A stretch of 64,000 nt of DNA from Paracoccaceae bacterium. Lineage in GTDB: Bacteria > Pseudomonadota > Alphaproteobacteria > Rhodobacterales > Rhodobacteraceae. The stretch lies in the NCBI GenBank assembly GCA_020622085.1, contig JAHRYM010000001.1, positions 2,149,620-2,213,619 on the forward strand, in the 5' to 3' direction. Of this stretch, positions 32,798 to 48,000 are shown piece by piece; within the stretch, counting starts at the first letter, position 1; the number at the start of each line of letters is the position of its first letter. The position numbers were made by a program, and so were the translations under genes. The notes below the pieces were generated by a model. The model made no database searches, was not told the origin of the DNA, and worked only from the letters and a program-made list of their open reading frames with translations.

Positions 32798-34588
32798 ATG
32801 CTGAAAACCTGGGCTGACAGCGCCACCGAGCTGATCGACGTGGCCGCCGGGCGCAAGCCCGCAGACATGGTGATCCGGGGCGGGCGCTGGGTGAATGTCC
32901 ATTCGGGCGAGATCATCGCGGCGACGGATGTGGCGATCATTGCCGGGCGGTTTGCCTATGTGGGGCCCGATGCGTCGCATGCTGTCGGCCCGCGGACGCA
33001 GGTGATCGAGGCCCAGGGGCGCTATCTGGTGCCGGGGCTCTGTGATGCGCACATGCACGTAGAAAGCGGCCTTGTGACGGTGACCGAGTTCGCCCGCGCC
33101 GTGATCCCGCACGGCACCACCACCATGTTCATCGACCCGCACGAGATTGCCAACGTTCTGGGCCTGACGGGCGTGCGGCTGATGCATGACGAGGCGACCG
33201 GCCTGCCGATCAACGTCATGGTCCAGATGCCAGGCTGCGTGCCCAGCGCGCCGGGGCTCGAAAACGCCGGCGCCTCGATCGGCGTGTCAGAGGTGACCGA
33301 GGCGATGACCTGGCCCCATATCATCGGCCTGGGCGAGATGATGAACTTCCCCGGAGTGGTGGCGTCGGATCCGACGATGCTGGGCGAGATCGCCGCGACC
33401 CAGGCTGCCGGAAAGACCGTGGGCGGGCATTATGCCTCGCCCGACCTTGGCCTGCCGTTCCACGCCTATGTCGCAGGCGGCGCCGCAGATGATCACGAGG
33501 GCACGCGGGCCGAGGATGCGGTGGCCCGCGTCCGGCAGGGGATGACGGCGATGCTGCGGCTGGGGTCGGCCTGGTATGACGTGGCAGCCCAGATCAAGGC
33601 GGTCACCGAACGGGGGCTCGACTCGCGCAAGTTCGTGCTTTGCACCGATGACAGCCATTCGGGCACCCTGGTCAACGACGGCCACATGAACCGCGTGGTC
33701 CGCCACGCCATCGCCCAAGGGGTGAAGCCGGTGACGGCGATCCAGATGGCGACGCTGAACACCGCGAGCCACTTCGGGCTGGAACGCGAACTGGGCTCGA
33801 TCACTCCGGGCCGGCGCGCCGACATGATCCTGACCTCCGATCTGGTGGCCCTGCCCGTCGAACTCGTGATTGCCCGGGGCAAGGTCATGGCCGAGAACGG
33901 CCGCCTGGCCACTGAAATCCCACCCTACCCCTATCCCGCCGAGGCCAAGCAGACGGTCAACATGGCCCGGCCGCTGATGGCGGCCGACTTCGACATCCCG
34001 GCACCCGAAGGTGCGAACGAGGTCACGGCCCGCGTCATCGGCGTGATCGAGAACCAGGCGCCGACACGGGCGCTGGAGCGGCGGCTTCCGGTCGTCTCCG
34101 GGCTGGTCGGGATGGACGGCGAAAATGATGTCTGCCAGATCGCGCTGGTCGAACGCCACCGCGCCACCGGCAAGGTGGTGAATGCCTTCGTCTCGGGCTT
34201 TGGCTATGACACGCCCTGCGCCATGGCCAGCACCGTGGCCCATGACAGCCATCACATGATCGTTGTCGGCACGTCGAAGTCCGACATGGCGCTGGCCGCC
34301 AACACGCTTGCCAAGGTGCAAGGCGGCATCGTCGTGGTGCGCGAAGGCAGGATCGAGGCTCTTGTGGAACTGCCGATTGCCGGGCTCATGTCCGAGGAAC
34401 GCGCCGAGGTTGTCGCCGCCAAGGCCTCGCGCATGATCGAGGCCATGCAGGCCTGCGGCTGCCGGCTGAACAACGCCTACATGCAGCATTCGCTGCTGGC
34501 GCTGGTCGTGATCCCGGAACTGAGGATCTCGGACGAGGGGCTGATCGACGTCACCCGCTTTGGCAAGGTCGATCTGTTCGTGTCGTGA
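32798..34588 (+). CDS. ade: adenine deaminase
   Basis: A 596-residue metal-dependent amidohydrolase converting adenine to hypoxanthine and ammonia in purine salvage. Metal-binding CDAHMHVESG follows the N-terminal beta domain; later ligands include GGHYAS and the active-site TDDSHSG. Length fits the family. The ATG at 32798 has GGAGAG seven bases upstream. Hypoxanthine is a xanthine dehydrogenase substrate, but no such enzyme for purines is evident here; the nearby molybdenum hydroxylase lacks a known link. Confidence 0.93.
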   Translation: MLKTWADSATELIDVAAGRKPADMVIRGGRWVNVHSGEIIAATDVAIIAGRFAYVGPDASHAVGPRTQVIEAQGRYLVPGLCDAHMHVESGLVTVTEFARAVIPHGTTTMFIDPHEIANVLGLTGVRLMHDEATGLPINVMVQMPGCVPSAPGLENAGASIGVSEVTEAMTWPHIIGLGEMMNFPGVVASDPTMLGEIAATQAAGKTVGGHYASPDLGLPFHAYVAGGAADDHEGTRAEDAVARVRQGMTAMLRLGSAWYDVAAQIKAVTERGLDSRKFVLCTDDSHSGTLVNDGHMNRVVRHAIAQGVKPVTAIQMATLNTASHFGLERELGSITPGRRADMILTSDLVALPVELVIARGKVMAENGRLATEIPPYPYPAEAKQTVNMARPLMAADFDIPAPEGANEVTARVIGVIENQAPTRALERRLPVVSGLVGMDGENDVCQIALVERHRATGKVVNAFVSGFGYDTPCAMASTVAHDSHHMIVVGTSKSDMALAANTLAKVQGGIVVVREGRIEALVELPIAGLMSEERAEVVAAKASRMIEAMQACGCRLNNAYMQHSLLALVVIPELRISDEGLIDVTRFGKVDLFVS

Positions 34589-34892
34589 GGCGGGCCACAA
34601 CGCGCCCCGCCTGACAGCCGCGATCTGCCGGACGTTGGCTTGCCATGGCCGATCTTCCCGGACTGGGTGGGCGCCCGGCGCCTCTGGGCCGGTTCATGTC
34701 CGGGGCGCCCGATGGTGTTCTGCGCGGCGGCGGTCCGTCACCTGAACCTTCCGCCCTCCGCCATGCAGGCGCCAGGCTCCACCCCGGCACAAGTTACCCC
34801 GTCGCCCCCGGGGATGGCTGCGCGCCGGGGCATCGCCCTCGCCACGAACGGCGCCCGGCCAGAACCCGGGCGCGCTTCCGTATCTGACCCGA
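34589..34892. other. 304-base convergent intergenic region
   Basis: Lies between the 3' ends of ade (+) and the methylmalonyl-CoA mutase gene (-). GC-rich with overlapping open frames that lack starts and family matches. I see no clear terminator hairpin with a T-run. Confidence 0.4.
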
Positions 34893-37022
<2,130 letters not shown>

Positions 37023-37097
37023 GGGCCTTGTCCTTTCTCGTCTTTCGTTCGCGCCGGCACACATGGGTGACGGTCGGCAATCCTGTGCCCCCGCCCT

Positions 37098-38792
37098 TCA
37101 GGGGGTGGGCGACGGGCTGACCCCGGCGGGGCTGGCCGGGTCGGGGCTGGCCGGGTCGGGGCTGGCCGGGTCGGGGCTGGCGGGGGCAATGGTGATTCTG
37201 GCATCCGCCGGCAGTGTCGGCGCGAAAGCGCGTAGCGCCTCCCGCAGCTTTGGCGCCGCGGCGGGATCGGTGGCGTAGAAGGCCACCTCGTATCCGCCCA
37301 GCACCCCGCGCGGCGAGGCCATCGTCAGCGTCGCCAGCCGCTGCCAGTCGGCGCCGGCACCCGGGCCGATCCAGCGATCATAGACCATGGCCAGCCGGAC
37401 ACCGCGTTCGGCGGTCAGCATTCCGGCCCAGCCGGCGGGGGCGCCATCGTCGATCCTGATCCGCCGGGCCCGGTCCGAGGCAAGGCCCCAAAGATCCAGC
37501 ACATAATCCGGGTTGTTCCAGACGACGCGCCCCAGATCGTTGACCGCAACGGGCTCGCGCGCGAAGTCCTGCGCGAAACGCGCCATCTGCGCCTGTTGCA
37601 GGTGGACGGCGCGCGGGTTCCACAGATAGGACGTCATCAGCCGGGGCAGCCAGACGGCGCCTGCCGCCAGGACAGACAGCACCACAATCCCGACGATCAC
37701 CGGACGCATGACCCGGCCTGCTTGCGGCACGGCCAGTGCCAGCCCGGCGACCAGCGTCACGATGATGTAATGCTCATAGCGGTGCAGCCAGCCCACCTGC
37801 GCCTGAAGCAGATGCGCCGTTGCCGCCAGCGTCGGAACAAACAATATCCAGGGGCCCCAGCCGCTGTCCGAGGTGTTCCGTCCGGAGTCACCACGGTGTC
37901 TCCGTGCAACAGGGGCCAGGGCAAGGGCCGCAGCAATGACCAGTGCCACGACCAGCAACTCTGCCAGCAACTGGCCGGCCGGACGCAGGAGGTTGGCAGC
38001 CAGTTGCACCAGCACCCGCTCAAGCAGGCCATCGGCTGACGACGAGAGCGTGAGTTTCGTCAGCACCGAACTGGGCAGCGGCGGCAGCCCCAGTGCCATC
38101 AGCCCCGCCATGCAGGCAAGAACCGGCGCCACGGCGGCCACCATCAGCGTCATGCCCGCCCCCGGGCGCCGCGACAGCGCGATCGCCCCCGCCGCCGCAA
38201 GCGACAACGCCAGACCTTCCAGCCGCAACAGCGGCGACAGGATCATCGCCGCCACCAGCCAGATCCGTATCCGGCCGTCCTGCAGGAACAGCCACAGGCC
38301 AAGCATGGTCGCAAGGCTTGCCGCCGCGTGCAGCGAATGCTCCATGCCCAGAAAAGCCACGCCCGGCATGTTCAGAAGCACCGGCCCCAGCGCCGCCAAC
38401 CCCATCCCCAGCCAGCGCGGCAAGGTCGCCTGCGCGAGGATCGCCCCCCAAAGCCCCGCCGAAAGGCCAAGCCCGACCAGATTCCAGACCAGCGGCAGCA
38501 TCCGCTGCGCCTCGGTCCCCGAGAAGGGCGTCAGCAGCACCGGATAAAGCATGGAGGAGGCCGCCGAAGCCGCCTCCCCCGCATTCACTCCGTAAGTGCC
38601 CCCTGCCATCCCCGAAGCCATGGCAAGGTGGATGTAGACATCATCCAGCGGATATTCGAAGACACCCGCGATGCGGAAAGCCGCCAGTTGCAGCGCCACA
38701 AAGCCCAGCACCGCGCCCGCCACCGCCAGCAGCGGCAACCCAAGCGACAGGCTCGGGGCCGACAGGGTATTGCTGGGAGCGGTCGCGGTCAC
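37098..38792 (-). CDS. polytopic membrane protein, GT-C glycosyltransferase-like
   Basis: A 564-residue inner-membrane protein with about ten to twelve hydrophobic helices in residues ~15-390 and a periplasmic C-terminal domain. The first loop holds YPLDDVYIHLAMA, an acidic pair placed as in GT-C glycosyltransferases that use lipid-linked sugars. The protein ends in a low-complexity tail of PDPAS repeats encoded by a 15-bp tandem repeat (37129-37180). It is placed between pccA and the mutase gene, which is common in the family's genomes but gives no function. Confidence 0.65.
   Translation of the reverse strand: MTATAPSNTLSAPSLSLGLPLLAVAGAVLGFVALQLAAFRIAGVFEYPLDDVYIHLAMASGMAGGTYGVNAGEAASAASSMLYPVLLTPFSGTEAQRMLPLVWNLVGLGLSAGLWGAILAQATLPRWLGMGLAALGPVLLNMPGVAFLGMEHSLHAAASLATMLGLWLFLQDGRIRIWLVAAMILSPLLRLEGLALSLAAAGAIALSRRPGAGMTLMVAAVAPVLACMAGLMALGLPPLPSSVLTKLTLSSSADGLLERVLVQLAANLLRPAGQLLAELLVVALVIAAALALAPVARRHRGDSGRNTSDSGWGPWILFVPTLAATAHLLQAQVGWLHRYEHYIIVTLVAGLALAVPQAGRVMRPVIVGIVVLSVLAAGAVWLPRLMTSYLWNPRAVHLQQAQMARFAQDFAREPVAVNDLGRVVWNNPDYVLDLWGLASDRARRIRIDDGAPAGWAGMLTAERGVRLAMVYDRWIGPGAGADWQRLATLTMASPRGVLGGYEVAFYATDPAAAPKLREALRAFAPTLPADARITIAPASPDPASPDPASPDPASPAGVSPSPTP
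37129..37180. repeat. 15-bp tandem repeat, about 3.5 units
   Basis: Unit GGGCTGGCCGGGTCG at 37129, 37144 and 37159 plus a partial unit at 37174. Read on the minus strand it encodes the SPDPA repeat at the C-terminus of the membrane protein. Unit number is expected to vary by slippage without breaking the frame. Confidence 0.9.
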
Positions 38793-38804
38793 TCGGTGGC
38801 CTCC

Positions 38805-40805
<2,001 letters not shown>

Positions 40806-40963
40806 GTCCGTTCCTTCGTTCGCTCCGGGGCTACTGCACGCGTGCATGCGCGCCCCGGCTTGTTCAAACAGAAAAGCCACCGCGGCGCGACTGCGCCACG
40901 ATGGCTTCGATGCAGGTCCGGCGCGCCGCCCGGGCGGAGCGCGGAGCTAGTTCGTCACTGCGA

Positions 40964-41188
40964 TCAGCGGTGCTTGCAGCCGGGCACGTTGAGCTGGTCG
41001 CAGAAGTATCCGGCCGCGCCGCCCACCACCGCGCCAGTGACGGCACTGCCGCCCAGCGCATCGGCCACCACCGCGCCGCCCACGGCGCCGACGGCTGCCC
41101 TCTCGCCGCGCGTTTCGACGCAACCGGCAAGGCCAAGGGCAAGGACAGGAACAAGGATGAAGGATTTGAGAACGGGATGGACAGACAT
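40964..41188 (-). CDS. small glycine-zipper lipoprotein
   Basis: A 74-residue outer-membrane-type lipoprotein. A signal peptide ends in the lipobox LAGC, followed by a region rich in Gly and Ala (AAVGAVGGAVVADALGG) of the glycine-zipper kind and a C-terminal FCDQLNVPGC pair of cysteines. It is a paralogue of the protein encoded at 41354-41569, which shares the layout and the ending. Confidence 0.75.
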   Translation of the reverse strand: MSVHPVLKSFILVPVLALGLAGCVETRGERAAVGAVGGAVVADALGGSAVTGAVVGGAAGYFCDQLNVPGCKHR

Positions 41189-41353
41189 TTCTGTTCGACT
41201 CCTCTGTAGCTGTGCAAGACAGGCGCCGAACCAAGCCGGGCACCAGCGATCCGGTTCCCGCCCCCGGGGTTTGCGCCCGCAAGGCCAGGAACCCGGTCAT
41301 TGCCGCAAAGCCGTCCGGCAATGACCTTTCGTCCGGCGAATCCGCGCGGGCCT

Positions 41354-41569
41354 TCAGTAGCCGCGACGGCAGCCGGGGATGTTGAGATCGTCGCAGGTCG
41401 CGCCTGCAAGGCCGCCGATCGCCGCGCCGGTAAGCGCGTTGTTGTCGGTCGCATCGGCAATGATGGCGCCCGCGGCGGCACCGGCAAGGGCGCGTTCGCC
41501 ATCGGTTTGCATGCAGCCGGCAACGGATGCGACAAGTGCGACAGCGGTAAGGATCTTGGTGATGGACAT
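41354..41569 (-). CDS. small glycine-zipper lipoprotein (paralogue)
   Basis: A 71-residue lipoprotein with signal peptide and lipobox VAGC, the shared GERA(L/A)xGA segment, and the ending TCDDLNIPGC. Spacing of the two C-terminal Cys matches the paralogue at 40964-41188. The pair likely arose by tandem duplication. The ATG at 41569 is the start. Role unknown; probably envelope. Confidence 0.75.
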   Translation of the reverse strand: MSITKILTAVALVASVAGCMQTDGERALAGAAAGAIIADATDNNALTGAAIGGLAGATCDDLNIPGCRRGY

Positions 41570-41899
41570 GCTCTGCCTCCGGTTTGTCTGATTTTCTGGG
41601 CAGAGATTAGCCGATCGGATTGGCCAGAAAAATCGAAATATCCGACCTGCTTCGCCCCGCGGGCAACATTGCGCCGAAGCGCAAGACGAACAGACGGCCC
41701 GGCGGGTGTTACTCCGGGCCGCCTGCGTCGAAACAAGAAACAAGTGGTGTGTCGATGAGGCCCACGCTGGGTGAGACGCTGGCCCTGCCCTTTTGTTAGC
41801 CCGGACTCCGGACCAAAGGCAAAACAAAAGTTTCCAAAACGGAAACAAAAAGCCGTTCCCCGCCAAGATTGAAAACCCACCGGCCAGATCATGCCACCT
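41570..41899. other. 330-base intergenic region
   Basis: Contains the leader of the lipoprotein gene at 41569 (minus strand). A short inverted repeat, GGCCCGG (41696-41702) with CCGGGCC (41714-41720), may be part of a weak hairpin. No gene seen. Confidence 0.35.
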
Positions 41900-42247
41900 T
41901 CACCCTTCGAAAACCGCAGGGAAGACCGCGCGGGCCTTGGGAAGGTCGATCCGCAACAGCGCTTCATAGCTTTCCGGGTCGAACGGATCGGTCGCGGCCA
42001 CGACCTCGCGGCCGAAAAACCACGACAGGCGCCCGACATCGAGATTGCCCCGCTCGAACGGTTCCTCGCCGAAATGCGCCCAGAGCGCAGCCATGAACCC
42101 TTCGTCTGCCTGGCGGTCGGCGAGCTTGCGGTCGCGGTAACGTTCCCGCGCGATCAGCCGTGTGGCGCCCTTGTCATTGGCACGCCGGATGACGAACTGG
42201 AAATCGGTTCCGGGCAGGCGCCCGGGAAAACCACGATGCTTCAGCAT
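41900..42247 (-). CDS. hypothetical protein
   Basis: A 115-residue soluble protein with acidic and basic residues evenly spread and a central WFFGREVV segment. Its start MLKHRGFPGRLPGTDFQFVIRR is the likely N-terminus. No family recognised. Conserved-looking codon use in a region of pcc/mcm genes suggests a real gene. Confidence 0.55.
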   Translation of the reverse strand: MLKHRGFPGRLPGTDFQFVIRRANDKGATRLIARERYRDRKLADRQADEGFMAALWAHFGEEPFERGNLDVGRLSWFFGREVVAATDPFDPESYEALLRIDLPKARAVFPAVFEG

Positions 42248-42400
42248 CTGGACCCCCCGCTCAGGCTCGGCCCGCTCTCCGTTGACCGGAAGTCGGGCCA
42301 GAAATGGAAACGGCCGACCGGCCCATTGCGCAAGGCGCTTCTGGACCGATCGGCCGCGGATTCCATGGTCGCGGCAGGGTTGGCCCCTGCCGGCCGGAAA

Positions 42401-42529
42401 TCAGAGTTTGCCGGTGTAGACGGGCTCTTGCGAAACCGGGGCCGGTTCGGTGTAGACCGTTTCAGTTTTCTTGGCGCAAGCCGCGACAACCGCGACCAGA
42501 GCGAAAGCGATAAGCGCTGCCTTGGACAT
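42401..42529 (-). CDS. very small lipoprotein
   Basis: A 42-residue peptide: signal sequence MSKAALIAFALVAVVAAC with the lipobox Cys at 18, then a short hydrophilic tail containing TEPAPVSQEP. The ATG at 42529 has AGGAG upstream. Such short lipoproteins are common between larger genes in this group. Confidence 0.65.
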   Translation of the reverse strand: MSKAALIAFALVAVVAACAKKTETVYTEPAPVSQEPVYTGKL

Positions 42530-42731
42530 GTGAATCTCCTGCTCGTGGTGAAGGTCGCGGCCGCACTGGTCCGCACCCTTTCGTTGACGGCGGTTGCATC
42601 GCAACCGTCGCCGAAGACGTTAGCCGGTTTCCCTGCCGCGCGACAGTGCCCAGTGGGTTGCCCGCCCCAGCGTGGCAAAAATGCACCAAGCCCAAGGACA
42701 AATGCACCCCGAGGGAAAACGGCCCCGCGCA

Positions 42732-43244
42732 TCAGAAGGCCTCCAGGATGCATCGGCCATTTTCAGGGCGGAAGGAATCGAAGAACTGCGTCGCATCGGG
42801 GTCGGCTTCGCCGAAGGGAACCGGCCTGTCGGACAGGCTGATGATGATCTGCGACGGCAGCGGCTCCGTCAGGCGCGGAAGGGCGTAGCCTTCGCAAAGC
42901 GCAAGCATGTCGTCTTGCGCAACCTCGGCGGGGATCGTGCCGCCGTTGCGGGCGATGGCAGGGGCCAGAAAACGGAAGCGCAACGCCGGTCCGTCTGGCC
43001 CGGCGGCATGGTCAAGGGTCTCGACAAGGGTCACGACCTGCCCCGAAGGCAGGACGATCCTGCCGTCCGCCGCGATGGCCAGCGGTGCATGCGGGGCCGA
43101 ATCCCCACCCACCCCAAGGCTGGCCTCATCGGCCTCGGCCTCCGGGTCGCTGCTGCCGGATTGAGCCTGGCCTGTGCCATGCAGCATCGGTCCGGCCAGC
43201 GCGGCCAGAAGAATCCCCCTTGCAATGACGGATCCCCGCATCAT
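42732..43244 (-). CDS. secreted acidic protein (DUF6497-like)
   Basis: A 170-residue protein with a signal peptide (hydrophobic residues ~8-24, cleavage near GQAQ) and a mature domain containing ADGRIVLPSGQVVTLVETL and a conserved Cys near the C-terminus (GRCILEAF). It lies 9 bases after pccB on the same strand and is probably co-transcribed. Function unknown. Confidence 0.65.
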   Translation of the reverse strand: MMRGSVIARGILLAALAGPMLHGTGQAQSGSSDPEAEADEASLGVGGDSAPHAPLAIAADGRIVLPSGQVVTLVETLDHAAGPDGPALRFRFLAPAIARNGGTIPAEVAQDDMLALCEGYALPRLTEPLPSQIIISLSDRPVPFGEADPDATQFFDSFRPENGRCILEAF

Positions 43245-43253
43245 GTCACCCTC

Positions 43254-44786
<1,533 letters not shown>

Positions 44787-44857
44787 GGGACTCCCCCTAT
44801 AGGCACGGGCGGCAATCTAGCCGCAGTGCAGCAGGGGAAAAAGCACGAAAGAGAAAA

Positions 44858-44905
44858 TTTGCAAAATGTTGGCCGGCCACTTTCAGCAAACTGCAACCTT
44901 GCAAA
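44858..44905. promoter_or_regulatory. TTTGCAAA-type boxes upstream of pccB (PccR/ScfR-like)
   Basis: TTTGCAAA at 44858-44865 and CTTGCAAA at 44898-44905, with related GCAAA/GCAA half-sites between, 70-120 bases upstream of pccB. TTTGCAAA is the reported operator core of PccR, the propionyl-CoA-responsive regulator in Rhodobacter. The match rests on the core only. Confidence 0.5.
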
Positions 44906-44940
44906 TTTCGGCCACTTTCCTGAATCTTGGCGTCAGGCTA

Positions 44941-45777
44941 GGGCCTGTTGACGTTTAAGGATTCCCAAATCATCGGTTGAGTGATTCAAGGTTGCCAAAT
45001 GGGAGGCAACCTTGATCCGCACGGCTCTGACTGACACTCAATGGGAAATCATCGCCCCGCACTGTCTTGGCCGGGAATGTGATCCCGGCCGCACCGGGCC
45101 CGACCCCCGGTTGTTCGTGGAGGCGGTGCTTTGGATTGCGCGCACGGGCTGCCCCTGGCGGGATCTTCCGGCGGAGTTCGGCGGCTGGAACACGGTATTC
45201 AAACGCTTCCGCAGATGGGTCAAGGCGGATGCATTCTATCGTATGTTCAGGGCCTTGGCCGAGGATGCGGATTTCGAATACGTCATGATCGACGGCACCA
45301 TTACCAAAGTCCACCGGCATGGACAGGGCGCAAAAGGGGGGCTCAAGGCCAGGCCATCGGGCGTTCTCGCGGCGGTATGGCAAGCAAGATCATGGCCTTG
45401 ACGGATGCTTTGGGCAACCTGATCGACTTTCGGCTTCTGCCCGGACAGGCGCATGATCTACGCGGCACCGCGGCCCTGATCGATGGCTTGTCTTGCCGCC
45501 ACCTTCTCGCAGACCGCGCCTTTGACGCAAACTGGCTGCGCGAGGCCTTGTCTGCGGCGAAGATCAAGGCGGTCATCCCGCCCAAATCCAACCGTCGGTT
45601 TCCAGCCGAATTCGACAAGGAAACCTGCAAATGGCGGCACCTGATTGAGAACTTCTTCCAAAAGATCAAGGAATACAGAGGCATCGCCACCCGATTTTGC
45701 AAAACAGACACAAGCTACAACGCTCTCATCTCCATCGCCGCCACCGTCATCCGATTGAAATGAACGTCAACAGGCCC
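44941..45777 (+). mobile_element. IS5-family (IS427-group) insertion sequence, copy B, complete
   Basis: 837 bp with 15-bp inverted repeats GGGCCTGTTGACGTT (44941-44955) and AACGTCAACAGGCCC (45763-45777) and a TA target duplication on both sides (44939-44940, 45778-45779). Same orientation as copy A at 1-794 and apparently identical to it. Confidence 0.95.
45012..45763 (+). CDS. IS5-family transposase made by programmed -1 frameshift, copy B
   Basis: Two overlapping frames as in copy A: 45012-45401 and the downstream frame ending at 45763, joined at AAAAGGGGGG (45332-45341) by a -1 shift. The fused DDE enzyme has the Asp of MIDGT, the Asp of LLADRAFD and the Glu of KEYRG. Start not certain within the upstream frame. 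Confidence 0.85.
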
Positions 45778-45809
45778 TAGCAAGGGCCCACCTCTTACCG
45801 GAGACTTCC

Positions 45810-46163
45810 ATGCCCGCGCTGCCCGTCCCGCTTCTCACCATCGGCCTTCTGGTCGCCTCGAACATCTTCATGACTTTCGCCTGGTATGGCCACCTGAAGT
45901 TCAAGTCCGCACCACTTCTGGTGGTGATCCTTGCCAGCTGGGGGATCGCCTTCTTTGAATATCTGCTCCAGGTTCCCGCCAACCGCATCGGCCACGGAAC
46001 CTTCACCGCCGCGCAGCTGAAGACCATCCAGGAGGTCATCACGCTAACCGTCTTCGCGCTGTTTTCATGGGCCTACCTGGGCGAACGGCTGACTTGGCAG
46101 CATGCCGTGGGATTCACCCTGATCGCAGCCGGGGCCTGGTTCGTGTTCCAGGCCAAGGGCTGA
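45810..46163 (+). CDS. DMT-family membrane protein (DUF486)
   Basis: A 117-residue membrane protein with four hydrophobic helices (PVPLLTIGLLVASNIFMTFAW at the start, LGERLTWQHAVGFTLIAAGAW at the end). DUF486 proteins resemble half-size EmrE-like exporters; substrate unknown. It lies 33 bases after the IS5 copy, which separates it from pccB. Confidence 0.8.
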   Translation: MPALPVPLLTIGLLVASNIFMTFAWYGHLKFKSAPLLVVILASWGIAFFEYLLQVPANRIGHGTFTAAQLKTIQEVITLTVFALFSWAYLGERLTWQHAVGFTLIAAGAWFVFQAKG

Positions 46164-46193
46164 CGCACCGTCCCCTGATTTCTTCTTTGCGCA

Positions 46194-46249
46194 AATACTC
46201 CCGCCGGAGGCATCCGACGGCAACCGTAGGAGCCTCCGGCGGGAGTATT
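46194..46249. terminator. 17-bp inverted repeat, bidirectional terminator-like
   Basis: AATACTCCCGCCGGAGG (46194-46210) with its exact complement at 46233-46249 and a 22-base loop, between convergent genes (ending 46163 and 46281). This ACTCCCGCCGGAGG dyad is a familiar intergenic repeat of Rhodobacteraceae. No long T-run follows, so termination would depend on the long stem. Confidence 0.55.
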
Positions 46250-46280
46250 GGGGGCAAAAGAGAAGACAGGCCCGAAAGGA

Positions 46281-47378
46281 TCAGGCGTTGAACAGGAAGT
46301 GCAGGACGTCGCCGTCCTTGACCTCGTAGGTCTTGCCTTCGACGCGGAACTTGCCGGCCTCGCGCGCGCCGGCTTCGCCCTTGCCTGCGACATAATCGTC
46401 ATAGGCAATGGTTTCGGCGCGGATGAAGCCGCGTTCGAAATCGCCGTGGATCACGCCGGCGGCCTGCGGGGCCAGCGTGCCCCTGGTGATCGTCCAGGCG
46501 CGGGCTTCCTTGGGGCCGACGGTAAAATAGGTCTGCAGGCCCAGAAGCTCGTATCCGGCGCGGATCAGGCGGTCGAGGCCGGCTTCGTGGAGGCCCATTT
46601 CCTCAAGGAACATCGTGGCTTCCTCGGTGGGAAGCTGGCTGATCTCTTCCTCGATCCGGGCCGAGATCACGACCGACGCCGCGCCTTGTGCCCTGGCCAT
46701 TTCCGCCACGCGGGCCGACTGGCTGTTGCCGTTGGCGGCGGCGGATTCCTCGACGTTGCAGACATAAAGCACGGGCTTGGCGGTCAGCAACTGAAGCATG
46801 TCCCAGGCGCGGCGGTCATCTTCTGCGACCTTCAGCGTCCGCGCGGGCTTGCCTTCGTTCAGGACCACCTGCGCGGCTTTCAGCAGCCGTTCCTGATCCA
46901 CCGCTTCCTTGTCGCCGCCCTTCACCTTGCGCGACAGGTTCGCAAGGCGGCGCTCGATCGATTCCATGTCGGCGATCATCAGTTCCGTCTCGATCGTCTC
47001 GGCATCGGCCAGCGGGTCGATCCGGCCTTCGACATGGGTGATGTCGCCGTCTTCAAAGCAGCGCAGGACATGGGCGATGGCGTCCACCTCGCGGATATTG
47101 GCAAGGAACAGGTTGCCAAGGCCTTCTCCCTTCGACGCGCCTTTCACAAGGCCCGCGATGTCGACGAAGGTGATCCGGGTCGGGATGATCTGCTTCGATC
47201 CGGCGATTTCGGCCAGCGCGTCCAGCCGCGGGTCCGGCACGGCGACCTCACCCACGTTCGGTTCGATCGTGCAGAATGGAAAGTTGGCCGCCTGCGCCGC
47301 GGCGGTGCGGGTCAGCGCGTTGAAAAGCGTCGATTTGCCGACGTTCGGCAATCCGACGATGCCCATCTTGAAACCCAT
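46281..47378 (-). CDS. ychF: redox-regulated ATPase YchF (Obg-type GTPase family)
   Basis: A 365-residue translation-associated NTPase. The G1 motif GLPNVGKST lies at the N-terminus, followed by the switch [17 protein letters not shown]; the C-terminal TGS domain ends [12 protein letters not shown]. The ATG at 47378 has GGAGGG upstream. A universally conserved housekeeping gene. Confidence 0.94.
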   Translation of the reverse strand: MGFKMGIVGLPNVGKSTLFNALTRTAAAQAANFPFCTIEPNVGEVAVPDPRLDALAEIAGSKQIIPTRITFVDIAGLVKGASKGEGLGNLFLANIREVDAIAHVLRCFEDGDITHVEGRIDPLADAETIETELMIADMESIERRLANLSRKVKGGDKEAVDQERLLKAAQVVLNEGKPARTLKVAEDDRRAWDMLQLLTAKPVLYVCNVEESAAANGNSQSARVAEMARAQGAASVVISARIEEEISQLPTEEATMFLEEMGLHEAGLDRLIRAGYELLGLQTYFTVGPKEARAWTITRGTLAPQAAGVIHGDFERGFIRAETIAYDDYVAGKGEAGAREAGKFRVEGKTYEVKDGDVLHFLFNA

Positions 47379-47500
47379 GATCACCCTCCTTCGGCGTTGG
47401 CCCGCTCATAAGCAAGGCGGGGGCGCAAGGCAAGCTGTGCGCCGGGGCGCTTTCATGCGAGGCTGGCAGTCGCGCGATCCCCGGAATGGCGGAGGTTCCG

Positions 47501-47935
47501 ATGCCCCTTGTTCCTTACCTGCATTTCTGCGGCGACTGTGCCGAGGCAATGGCCTTCTATGCCAAGCTTCTGGGCGCACCCGCTCCCACCATGATGCGCT
47601 ACCGCGATGCGCCGGGGATGGAGGTCGATGCGGACGACAGCCTTCTGGTCATGCATGCCGAAATTCATGCGCCGGGCGGCACGCTGATGGCCTCGGATTA
47701 TCCGCCAGGGGTGACAGGTGATCCGCAGAAAGGGGTTTCGGTCATGTATGGCGTGCCGGATGCCGAAACCGGGCGGCAGCTTTTCCAGGCGCTCGAGGGC
47801 GGGCATGGCGGCATGGTCATGGCTTTCGGGCCAACCTTCTGGTCGAGCGGCTTCGGCATGGTGCGCGACCGCTTTGGCACCCACTGGATGATTGCGGCAC
47901 CGCCCCCGGCCGAGGGCGCCCCTGCCGGCCCGTGA
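47501..47935 (+). CDS. VOC-family (PhnB-like) protein
   Basis: A 144-residue glyoxalase-fold protein starting [20 protein letters not shown], a typical PhnB-like N-terminus; the C-terminal repeat contains [18 protein letters not shown]. The ATG at 47501 has GGAGG upstream; the earlier ATG at 47486 overlaps it. Members bind metal or small ligands; the reaction is unknown. Confidence 0.8.
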   Translation: MPLVPYLHFCGDCAEAMAFYAKLLGAPAPTMMRYRDAPGMEVDADDSLLVMHAEIHAPGGTLMASDYPPGVTGDPQKGVSVMYGVPDAETGRQLFQALEGGHGGMVMAFGPTFWSSGFGMVRDRFGTHWMIAAPPPAEGAPAGP

Positions 47936-48000
47936 TCGGCGGGCATTGATTTCGGCGCCGGTTCAAGGCAGACCGGACCCCGAGCCGTGAAGGAGCCGCA

